Under the pieces are notes generated by a model, which searched no databases, was not told the DNA's origin, and saw nothing but the letters and a program-made list of their open reading frames with translations. From assembly GCA_031260865.1 (NCBI GenBank), contig JAISKQ010000223.1, forward strand, positions 1 to 11,794: a DNA stretch of 11,794 nt, read 5' to 3'. This DNA comes from Prevotella sp. GTDB taxonomy: Bacteria; Bacteroidota; Bacteroidia; Bacteroidales; Dysgonomonadaceae. Shown one piece after another: positions 1-5,946 of the stretch. Position numbers and translations under genes: made by a program. Position 1 is the first letter of the stretch. Each line of letters begins with the position of its first letter.

Positions 1-133
1 AAGCATGCCGCGTCTCTATGGTCATTACCTTTACCGGTATCACTTTTTCCTGATTTTTCACTTCTGTTTTGCTCGTGCAGGCGGTCATGAAAAGAAGCGT
101 TATCGCCGAATAGAAGAAGAATTTGTTTATCAT
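1..133 (-). CDS. RND-efflux periplasmic adaptor-like lipoprotein, N-terminal part
   Basis: The first 44 codons of a minus-strand gene that continues past the left edge. The protein begins MINKFFFYSAITLLFMTAC, a short signal peptide ending in a lipobox-like FMTAC, so Cys19 would be lipidated and the mature protein anchored in a membrane facing the periplasm. The next residues (TSKTEVKNQEK, then VIPVKVMTIE) match the usual opening of HlyD/AcrA-type membrane fusion proteins, where the first beta strand carries a 'PVxV' pattern. Such adaptors link an inner-membrane RND pump to an outer-membrane TolC-like channel. The family call rests on only about 25 mature residues, so the lipoprotein call is firmer than the adaptor call. 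The pump and channel genes would be expected further left. The gene lies downstream of the first copy of a 94-bp regulatory block and has a plausible promoter between that block and its ATG. Confidence 0.65.
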   Translation of the reverse strand, partial: MINKFFFYSAITLLFMTACTSKTEVKNQEKVIPVKVMTIETRHA

Positions 134-172
134 AGTTTTATGTTAAATTAAATCGCCTATTAATTTAAAATA

Positions 173-203
173 TAAAAGTATGGTTGGAATTTTAACACGG
201 CAA
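173..203 (-). promoter_or_regulatory. Candidate Bacteroidetes-type promoter of the adaptor gene
   Basis: On the minus strand a TTG (203-201) is followed after 20 bases by TACTTTTA (180-173), one mismatch from the Bacteroidetes -7 consensus TAnnTTTG; the -33/-7 spacing is as expected. Transcription would start near 166, leaving a leader of about 33 nt. The TTG is the exact left end of the 94-bp repeated block, and the same arrangement recurs at the second copy, which supports the call. Confidence 0.5.
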
Positions 204-294
204 GGTCAATAGTGCTGAATAGTTGGACGAAAAGACGGATAAATAATTTTAGTATGTATAAAAATGATTTTTGACTTGACTAAAGTGCTGATTT
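201..294. repeat. 94-bp duplicated regulatory block, copy A
   Basis: Aligned without gaps to 4316-4409 with 84 of 94 positions identical. Positions 201-234 (34 nt) and 277-294 (18 nt) are perfectly conserved; all ten substitutions (235, 236, 240, 252, 258, 265, 266, 270, 275, 276) fall in the AT-rich middle. Each copy carries AGTGCTGA twice in the same orientation, here at 211-218 and 284-291, 73 bp apart. Similarity stops at the candidate -33 TTG on the left. The pattern fits an operator or activator region with two protein-binding sites rather than a transposon end. The likely binder is the AraC-family protein encoded next to copy B; that link is inference. Confidence 0.85.
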
Positions 295-410
295 CAGCAA
301 AATTCGCGCCTTTTATTTTCGGACAAAGAACAGAAACAACCCATTATTATAAAAATGCTAAATTCCTCAACTTTTACCCTTGCCCCCGGAAATAAACAGT
401 TTCTTATTAA

Positions 411-1376
411 TTATCTATTATATACCAGTTTTACGTTATCTATCCAAAGGCGGCTATCCGTATTTCCTATATAAGCGCCTCCATTGCTGGATGCGAATTG
501 TAGAACAATGTGCGTGACCTCTTCGTTTTCATTAGCCCAGCCTATTTCCTGTATAGGCACCATTTTCCCTTTGCTATTTCGGGTATAGTAGGCATTGTCT
601 CCATTTTTAAGTTCCATATAGGAACGATAATAGTTTTGTTTGGATATATCACCGTAATGTATAGGTAAACGGTGTCCGTTCTGCCAGCTTTCGACTGTTT
701 TTTCAAATAGTTCATAAGCGGTGGCAACACGAGTAGCGAATACATTTCCATTCGTATCTTCCCATCTATGTTGCAATAATAACTGAGTTTCCGCCCTGTC
801 TTTCTCTTGTAGTAGCGATTGTCGGCTAAATCCGGTAGCTTTTATCTTTAAACCTCCGGTTACGACCTTATAGTCATATTCTAAAGCATTGGGACGTTGT
901 GTAAATGGAACGCCTGTAACTAATTTGCTCTGAGGATCGCTTGTCCCGGTAACAGGCTCAATCATTTCACCAAGAAAGATCGCGCCACTTGCCAATACTT
1001 TAATGCTAAAAAGACCTAACACTTTACATTCTTCTATACGTGTTTCTAAACGCGCGCAATAGCCGTTATCTCTTTTTTCAGGAAAAACGGTGACACTGGT
1101 TTTTGTTATACCTTTCACTTTTGCCAATACCGAAGATACCGCCCATGGCGATTTTGTGTTTTTGTAGGGTTTATCTATCAGCGTATCTCCGGATGCTATC
1201 GCATATAGATATTTTGTGTTGCCTCCAATTATTGCCGATTCTGTTATTTTGCGAACCATCCATTGATTCATATCTCCGAACTGAATAGGTGTCACGGTTT
1301 CTTTTTGCGAATACACGTATAATGATGATAGAAACATCAACATCAATAATAATTGTTTCTTTTCAAACTTTATCAT
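411..1376 (-). CDS. Secreted PCMD (putative carbohydrate metabolism) domain protein
   Basis: A 321-residue protein with an N-terminal signal peptide (about residues 1-23, ending near YVYSQ), so it is exported. The mature part resembles the PCMD family of Bacteroidetes: a start of the type IQFGDMNQWMVRKITES, a central PFTQRPNALEYDYKV segment, and the closing SRLWIDNVKLVYNR beta-strand motif that usually ends this lectin-like jelly-roll domain. The family is named 'putative carbohydrate metabolism' but no biochemical function is established to my knowledge. No lipobox is present, so it is probably periplasmic or surface-exposed rather than lipidated. It is the last gene of a three-gene minus-strand operon, starting 19 bases after the phosphoethanolamine transferase stop. 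No clear intrinsic terminator is visible in the 116 bp (295-410) between its stop and repeat copy A. Confidence 0.8.
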   Translation of the reverse strand: MIKFEKKQLLLMLMFLSSLYVYSQKETVTPIQFGDMNQWMVRKITESAIIGGNTKYLYAIASGDTLIDKPYKNTKSPWAVSSVLAKVKGITKTSVTVFPEKRDNGYCARLETRIEECKVLGLFSIKVLASGAIFLGEMIEPVTGTSDPQSKLVTGVPFTQRPNALEYDYKVVTGGLKIKATGFSRQSLLQEKDRAETQLLLQHRWEDTNGNVFATRVATAYELFEKTVESWQNGHRLPIHYGDISKQNYYRSYMELKNGDNAYYTRNSKGKMVPIQEIGWANENEEVTHIVLQFASSNGGAYIGNTDSRLWIDNVKLVYNR

Positions 1377-1395
1377 AACAAACTATCTATATTAA

Positions 1396-3111
1396 TTAGT
1401 GGTATATTTTTCGTTTTTCGATCATCAATTTGTCTTCCTTCTTCAAATTGGTATCATAAAAGAACACAGGGTCATCATGATCGCCCAAATACATCCTTTT
1501 TTCTATTTTAAACGCAGGGTTTACTAAAGATAATCCTGATTCTAAATAATTAGTTTTAATGGAAGCAATATCCAACAATGTATGAAATATAGCATTTGTG
1601 GATACCGGTTTCAATTGATTGGATTTCGCGGCTTCATATTTCTGTTGAAAATTCATTTGATAGTTTGACGAGAACCAAATTAGCATGGGGATTCTTAACT
1701 GATAGAAAGTAGGATTTGGCGACGCGTGCAAAAATTTCATCCTGCCATCATCCAATATATCTTCTCCGTGATCTGACGCAAAAAGCAAGGAAGAACATGA
1801 ACCAGAATTTTCTAAGATATCTGTAATGCGGGAAAGAAAATCATCAGTGTATAAGATGCTATTGTCATAAGCATTGACTAACTTCTCTTTCATCTTTCTG
1901 GTAATTTCCGTTACATTATCAGGCTTAAATTTCGAAAACTCTTTCGGATAACGATCTTTATAATTGAAATGAGAACCATACGTATGTAATATAATAAATA
2001 AATTTCCGGGAATAGAATCTATGCAGTGTTTAAAAATCGGAAGCAGGACATCATCATAATTATCTATAATCTTTCCGTCATTTCGTCGTGATCGTATATT
2101 TCGATAATAATGAGCATCTTCCGCGAAATATTGAGTAAATGTCTTATTCGCTCCCTGATTTGATAAAAACACAGTGGTGAAACCGATTTCTTTAAATGCC
2201 TCAATAACACTTTTTTGCCCATATATTATGTTATAATTCTCAGCCGAAGCCGCCGACATCATTATAGATACACTTTTGTGTGTAGTATTCGATTGCGTGA
2301 TGGCGTCATTAAAGAATACCAATCCTTTTTTTTGTTCAAGCAAGGGAGTTGTTTTACGTTCATAACCATACAGACTCCAGTTTTCGGCCCGACTCGATTC
2401 CCCAATAACCAATGTGTATATCTCTCTCTGTTTAGCGATAGTGTCTTTTTTCGCCTCAAATGTAAAGTCTTTTGATGTTGCCGGATAAATCCTGCTTTTT
2501 TGCCATTTATCAATTGCAAAATTCAGATTATAAAAAACATTCACGGGATATACATTTTCATGGAAAGTATATCTGCCTGTGTTATTATCTTTGGATAAAA
2601 ACGATAATATATAAGAGGTAATTATTAATATTCCTCCCATTATAACAAGCTTTTCCCTTAAAGCATTTTCAAGGTATATTTTGCGCTTCATCTGATAAAT
2701 AGCAATAACCATTGTCGGTATATATAATATACAAACTAACACGATGGATGACCACAGGCTATTGAGCAGCTCACTAACTTCGGAAGTATTGGTTGTCACC
2801 ACATTCAGAAACATATCCACCGCGATAACATCTTCACCAAAGAGATAGAATACTACCAACTGGAAAGCATGTATGATAAGAAGAGGAAATAATATAAGTT
2901 GTATAAGTCCCGTATTTTTCGCTAAAGAGAAAAGCAGGGTATATAATCCCAACGGAAAAAATATGAGAACGATTTTTCCATATATATTGAGTGGTTCCGT
3001 AAATATTAAAAAAATACCGGGTATCATATTTAATAAGATATAAAACCAAATAAACTTCGAGGAGGAAGCCGAAAAGGACTTTATCTGTTTTTTCAATATA
3101 TCTATAATCAT
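1396..3111 (-). CDS. Phosphoethanolamine transferase, EptA/MCR-like (sulfatase fold)
   Basis: A 571-residue inner-membrane enzyme expected to move phosphoethanolamine from phosphatidylethanolamine onto lipid A or another envelope glycan. About five membrane helices occupy residues 20-172, followed by a periplasmic sulfatase-type domain. Visible metal and catalytic residues: Glu238 in VIGESSRAENWSLYGY; Thr277 in SNTTHKSVS, aligning with the nucleophile of MCR-1/EptA; His376 and His381 in LHTYGSH; Asp447-His448 in SDHGED; His462 in FLHASP. The two cysteines that bracket the nucleophile in MCR-1 are absent here (Gln273 and Ile283 at those positions by my alignment). Its ATG comes one base after the stop of the upstream outer-membrane protein gene, implying translational coupling. 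In Proteobacteria such enzymes give resistance to cationic peptides; the acceptor in this organism cannot be told from sequence. Confidence 0.9.
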   Translation of the reverse strand: MIIDILKKQIKSFSASSSKFIWFYILLNMIPGIFLIFTEPLNIYGKIVLIFFPLGLYTLLFSLAKNTGLIQLILFPLLIIHAFQLVVFYLFGEDVIAVDMFLNVVTTNTSEVSELLNSLWSSIVLVCILYIPTMVIAIYQMKRKIYLENALREKLVIMGGILIITSYILSFLSKDNNTGRYTFHENVYPVNVFYNLNFAIDKWQKSRIYPATSKDFTFEAKKDTIAKQREIYTLVIGESSRAENWSLYGYERKTTPLLEQKKGLVFFNDAITQSNTTHKSVSIMMSAASAENYNIIYGQKSVIEAFKEIGFTTVFLSNQGANKTFTQYFAEDAHYYRNIRSRRNDGKIIDNYDDVLLPIFKHCIDSIPGNLFIILHTYGSHFNYKDRYPKEFSKFKPDNVTEITRKMKEKLVNAYDNSILYTDDFLSRITDILENSGSCSSLLFASDHGEDILDDGRMKFLHASPNPTFYQLRIPMLIWFSSNYQMNFQQKYEAAKSNQLKPVSTNAIFHTLLDIASIKTNYLESGLSLVNPAFKIEKRMYLGDHDDPVFFYDTNLKKEDKLMIEKRKIYH

Positions 3112-3112
3112 C

Positions 3113-4273
3113 TCAGAATGCTTCGTTTATATTAAAATAGAATGCCGTTTGTCCCTTACCGACTCCATAGTCGAGACGTATATTTACTCTATTCTTAAAT
3201 TCCCATCGATAGCCTGCTCCAAATGTAGGCAGTGTATGTTCCCATTTAAATTCATCAAAATCAGGGAATACATTTCCGGCTCCGATCCATAGGGTGATAC
3301 CACTCCTCCTATATACTTTTTGCCGAAGCTCCACTTGTGTCTGCAGCAACTTCTTATCCCTGTACTGTCCTTTATAATAACCTCTCATCTGGTAGGAGCC
3401 ACCTAATAAGGATACCATACTCCATGGTATATTTCCGTTATTGAAGGTTCCCTGAAAATCAAAGGCTAATATGCCTCCTTTCCATACCGGAGTATAATAT
3501 CTGGCTATAAATTCCGTCCTGTTGAAGTTGCTGGAAGCGCCTAAAAATGTAGGATAAAAGTTTTGTTCTAATTTTAAATAAAGTCCATGATATGGGTTTG
3601 GAATAAAATCCCTTGAATCATAAGAAACAATAATGCCACCACCTATAGCCGTGTTATTTCTATCCGCTCCGGCGAGAAAATCTATATCCCTGAATTTATC
3701 ACCTCGTATATGCTGTCCCATACCTGTGATACCGATATAAGTATAGTTTGCCAGTTTCTTAAGGAAGTCGACTTTTATTTGTATCTCTTTTTTTGTATAT
3801 TTAGAGTAGTTATCTTCATTCTTTCCGTTATCGTATCCGATGCCCCAATATCTGCCGGGCATTGACGAAAAGAACATATTTATATCTAATCTGTACTTAT
3901 CCTTAGGGAATATCGTATTGCCTCCTATACCCAACGAATAAGCCCCTGAAGTGGTAAAGTCTCCGAAAATGGAAACATTTGAAGGCGAAATACTCAGATC
4001 GGTTCTGTCTATTCTGTATAGTCCCGAAGCTACCATACCTAAACCTAATTTAGTATCTTTGGAATAATGCGGTCCTCCGATAAACGAGATATCCAAGCGT
4101 TTGTCGTTATTCACTTCATTTGATTTCTCAAAGTATTCTAATATACTATTTATAAAGTTCTTATGATTAACGGTCTTGGTCGAGTCCGTCTGGCTATAGC
4201 AAGTAATAATATTACTTCCAAGCGTAAAAAATAATAGGATACATGCGACGCGGTTACTCATTTGGTTTTTCAT
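3113..4273 (-). CDS. BamA/TamA-family (Omp85 surface antigen) outer-membrane beta-barrel protein
   Basis: A 386-residue protein with a signal peptide (about residues 1-28, ending ITCYSQ) and then a beta-barrel rich in alternating aromatic/glycine strands. It resembles the C-terminal barrel domain of Omp85 proteins: a first strand ISFIGGPHYSKDTKLGLG, an internal GGIIVSYDSRDFIPNPYHG strand-turn, the MRGYYKGQYRDKK segment corresponding to the family's RGY loop, and a terminal strand ending in Phe (FYFNINEAF), the usual barrel-assembly signal. There are no POTRA repeats, since only about 30 residues separate the signal peptide from the barrel, so it is a barrel-only member and unlikely to be the essential BamA. 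It is first in the operon with the phosphoethanolamine transferase and PCMD genes. The ATG at 4273 was chosen; an in-frame ATG 12 bases downstream (4261) is possible. Its cargo or partner is unknown. Confidence 0.82.
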   Translation of the reverse strand: MKNQMSNRVACILLFFTLGSNIITCYSQTDSTKTVNHKNFINSILEYFEKSNEVNNDKRLDISFIGGPHYSKDTKLGLGMVASGLYRIDRTDLSISPSNVSIFGDFTTSGAYSLGIGGNTIFPKDKYRLDINMFFSSMPGRYWGIGYDNGKNEDNYSKYTKKEIQIKVDFLKKLANYTYIGITGMGQHIRGDKFRDIDFLAGADRNNTAIGGGIIVSYDSRDFIPNPYHGLYLKLEQNFYPTFLGASSNFNRTEFIARYYTPVWKGGILAFDFQGTFNNGNIPWSMVSLLGGSYQMRGYYKGQYRDKKLLQTQVELRQKVYRRSGITLWIGAGNVFPDFDEFKWEHTLPTFGAGYRWEFKNRVNIRLDYGVGKGQTAFYFNINEAF

Positions 4274-4287
4274 TAAAAATATAGATA

Positions 4288-4318
4288 CAAAAAAAGAGGC
4301 GTTTTTTCAATATCACAA
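4288..4318 (-). promoter_or_regulatory. Candidate promoter of the barrel/EptA/PCMD operon
   Basis: On the minus strand TTG (4318-4316) is followed after 20 bases by TTTTTTTG (4295-4288), one mismatch from TAnnTTTG. The -7 box lies in an A-rich run, so it could be fortuitous, but the position relative to the 94-bp block is the same as at copy A. Transcription would begin near 4281, leaving about 8 nt before the ATG. Confidence 0.42.
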
Positions 4319-4409
4319 GGTCAATAGTGCTGAATAGTTGGACGAAAAGGAGGAAAAATAATTTTAATATGTGTAAAAAGAATTATTGATATGACTAAAG
4401 TGCTGATTT
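4316..4409. repeat. 94-bp duplicated regulatory block, copy B
   Basis: The partner of 201-294 in direct orientation, 4115 bp away. AGTGCTGA boxes are at 4326-4333 and 4399-4406. This copy fills most of the divergent gap between the minus-strand three-gene operon and the plus-strand araC gene: its left box lies just upstream of the minus promoter's -33 and its right box lies where the -33 of the araC promoter would be. That makes it a plausible shared operator for activation of the operon and for araC autoregulation (inference). Confidence 0.85.
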
Positions 4410-4418
4410 TGTTTTTTG

Positions 4419-4426
4419 TATCTTTA
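4419..4426 (+). promoter_or_regulatory. Candidate -7 element of the araC promoter
   Basis: TATCTTTA, one mismatch from TAnnTTTG, 19 bases before the chosen ATG at 4446. No TTG occurs at the expected -33 distance; an AGTGCTGA box of copy B (4399-4406) occupies that place instead, which fits a promoter governed by the regulator. Confidence 0.45.
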
Positions 4427-4445
4427 TACTTCAAAAAGAAACTTT

Positions 4446-5318
4446 ATGGAAAGGATAGTAACGCCGCTGACGTGGCAAAAAGACTTAAAAAACAAGGCGG
4501 GAGGCGAAAGCATTGGTAATGACTTTATCCTGCTCGACAATTTTTCAATGTTGCCGTTATTCAACTATCCATTCAAACTGGATATGCTGGTGGTTATGTT
4601 TTGCACAAAAGGAACAGTTTGCGGCACAATAGATATGCAGCCTTGCAATTTGTTCGCCCCTTCCATAATCATTGCTCAACCAAACCAAATCCTGAGTTAT
4701 GAACATGTCAGTGAGGATTTCGCAGGGTGTTGCCTTATTTTTTCCAATGACTTTTCCATCGAAATTCAACCTCACCTTGACGAGCGATTGCCTATCGCCG
4801 CCGCCATTCGAGAAAAACCTTACGTTCAACTCGACAATAAGGGTATGATATTTATCCGCAAATTTCTTTTTACCCTCAAAAAGGTCATGGCGATGACCGA
4901 AAATCCTTATCGTTTGGAAATGATAAAACATTTGACGATGCTGTCTTATTATATGACTCACCCCAGTTTTGAAAACATTATTGAATCGGCAAAACCAAGC
5001 CGTCGGGTGTTGCTGGTGGAAAAATTCACAACTCTTATAAGAGAAAATTATCGAACGCAACGCAAAACGTCATTTTATGCCGGCAAACTTTGCCTTACGC
5101 CGAAGTACTTGTCGGAGACAGTCAAGGCAACCACCGGTAAATCCGTGTCCGATTGGATTGACGACTATGTGATATTAGAAACCAAAGCCCTTCTCAAATC
5201 CACAAACATGACGATTCAGCAAATCAGTGACGCGTTGAATTTTCCATCACAATCATTTTTCGGGAAATATTTTAAGCGAAACACGGGCATATCGCCTAAA
5301 GAGTATAGAGGAAAATAA
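4446..5318 (+). CDS. AraC/XylS-family transcriptional regulator
   Basis: A 290-residue regulator. The N-terminal part (to about residue 190) looks like the cupin-type sensing domain of AraC proteins, with short strands such as LDMLVVMFCTKGTVCGTID and SIIIAQPNQILSYEH. The C-terminal 95 or so residues form the double helix-turn-helix domain: SFYAGKLCLTPKYLSETVK (first HTH), then ALLKSTNMTIQQISDALNF and the family signature FFGKYFKRNTGISPKEYR. The ATG at 4446 (MERIVTPL) is preferred over an upstream TTG at 4416 because the TTG extension would run through the promoter-like TATCTTTA. The gene is divergent from the envelope operon and shares repeat copy B with it. A second copy of that block stands before the efflux adaptor at the left edge, so both operons are candidate targets. 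Its ligand is unknown. Confidence 0.88.
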   Translation: MERIVTPLTWQKDLKNKAGGESIGNDFILLDNFSMLPLFNYPFKLDMLVVMFCTKGTVCGTIDMQPCNLFAPSIIIAQPNQILSYEHVSEDFAGCCLIFSNDFSIEIQPHLDERLPIAAAIREKPYVQLDNKGMIFIRKFLFTLKKVMAMTENPYRLEMIKHLTMLSYYMTHPSFENIIESAKPSRRVLLVEKFTTLIRENYRTQRKTSFYAGKLCLTPKYLSETVKATTGKSVSDWIDDYVILETKALLKSTNMTIQQISDALNFPSQSFFGKYFKRNTGISPKEYRGK

Positions 5319-5325
5319 TAATTTC

Positions 5326-5333
5326 TATCTTTG
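5326..5333 (+). promoter_or_regulatory. -7 element of yigZ, TATCTTTG
   Basis: A perfect match to the Bacteroidetes TAnnTTTG -7 box, only four bases before the yigZ ATG at 5338 and eight bases after the araC stop. No TTG is visible at -33. The spacing implies transcription starting at or next to the start codon. Confidence 0.6.
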
Positions 5334-5337
5334 CACG

Positions 5338-5937
5338 ATGGAAGATACGTTTAAAACAATTACATCTGTCTCCAAAATTATTTATACTGAAAAACGGAGT
5401 AAGTTTATCGCTTATGCTATACCCGTGCAATCGGTGGAAGAAGCGAAAACGGAAATAGAAAAACTCCGTAAAGAGTATTATGACGCGCGCCATGTCTGCT
5501 GGACGTATATGCTGGGAGCCGAACGTAAAGAATTTAGGACGAATGATGACGGCGAACCATCCGGCACAGCAGGTAAACCCATCTTAGGACAGATAAACTC
5601 CAATGACCTTACAAATATACTGATTGTCGTGGTCCGTTACTTTGGCGGCATTAAATTGGGAACAAGCGGACTTATTGCCGCCTATCGCGAAGCGGCCGCG
5701 GAAGCTATATCGGAAAATGAAATCATTGAAAAAACAGTGGATTGCCAGGTATCCTTCAGTTTTGAATATCCTTTTATGAATGATGTTATGAAAATAGTAA
5801 AAGATACGGACGCTACTATCCTGAACCAAAGCTACGATATGGATTGCGTCATGGCGTTGGAAATAAGAAAATCGCTGTTCGATAAACTAAAAAGCAGGCT
5901 TCTAAAAGTGGAAAGCCTGCGATTTATAGAAAAATAA
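5338..5937 (+). CDS. yigZ: YigZ/IMPACT-family protein (UPF0029)
   Basis: A 199-residue cytoplasmic protein, normal length for bacterial YigZ. The N-terminal IMPACT domain is clear: KRSKFIAYAIPV (about 19-30), ARHVCWTYMLG (50-60), DDGEPSGTAGKPIL (71-84) and RYFGGIKLGTSGLIAAYR (100-117). The C-terminal 70 or so residues correspond to the ferredoxin-like DUF1949 domain. The eukaryotic homologue IMPACT/Yih1 binds Gcn1 and dampens Gcn2 signalling; the bacterial role is poorly defined, with nucleic-acid binding proposed. Transcription is probably its own, from the TATCTTTG at 5326. The 3' end converges on the fprA gene with only nine bases between stop codons, and an inverted repeat in its last codons serves as the terminator of the opposite strand. 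Confidence 0.93.
   Translation: MEDTFKTITSVSKIIYTEKRSKFIAYAIPVQSVEEAKTEIEKLRKEYYDARHVCWTYMLGAERKEFRTNDDGEPSGTAGKPILGQINSNDLTNILIVVVRYFGGIKLGTSGLIAAYREAAAEAISENEIIEKTVDCQVSFSFEYPFMNDVMKIVKDTDATILNQSYDMDCVMALEIRKSLFDKLKSRLLKVESLRFIEK
5884..5920 (-). terminator. Intrinsic terminator of the lgt-fprA unit, inside yigZ
   Basis: Read on the minus strand, GCAGGCTT (5920-5913), an 11-nt loop and AAGCCTGC (5901-5894) are followed directly by TTTTT (5893-5889), then AG and TTT. The 8-bp GC-rich stem and T-tract begin 27 bases after the fprA stop. On the plus strand the hairpin is followed by GATTTATAG with no T-tract, so it should act on minus-strand transcription only. Confidence 0.75.
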
Positions 5938-5946
5938 CGGTTTGTC

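Noticed and set aside
295..410. Search for a terminator of the three-gene operon downstream of the PCMD gene
   Set aside because: Only very short complementary stretches (such as AAAC/GTTT) and no GC-rich stem with T-tract were found.
201..4409. The 94-bp direct repeats as ends of a transposon or integrated element
   Set aside because: No transposase or integrase lies between them, they have no target-site duplication or terminal inverted repeats, and their divergence pattern fits binding sites better.
4416..4445. TTG-initiated 10-residue N-terminal extension of the AraC protein
   Set aside because: It translates through the TATCTTTA promoter-like box and encodes no conserved residues; the ATG at 4446 gives a normal start.
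4557..5060. 167-codon minus-strand open frame
   Set aside because: Antisense to the clear AraC-family gene, with no domain signal; a shadow frame.
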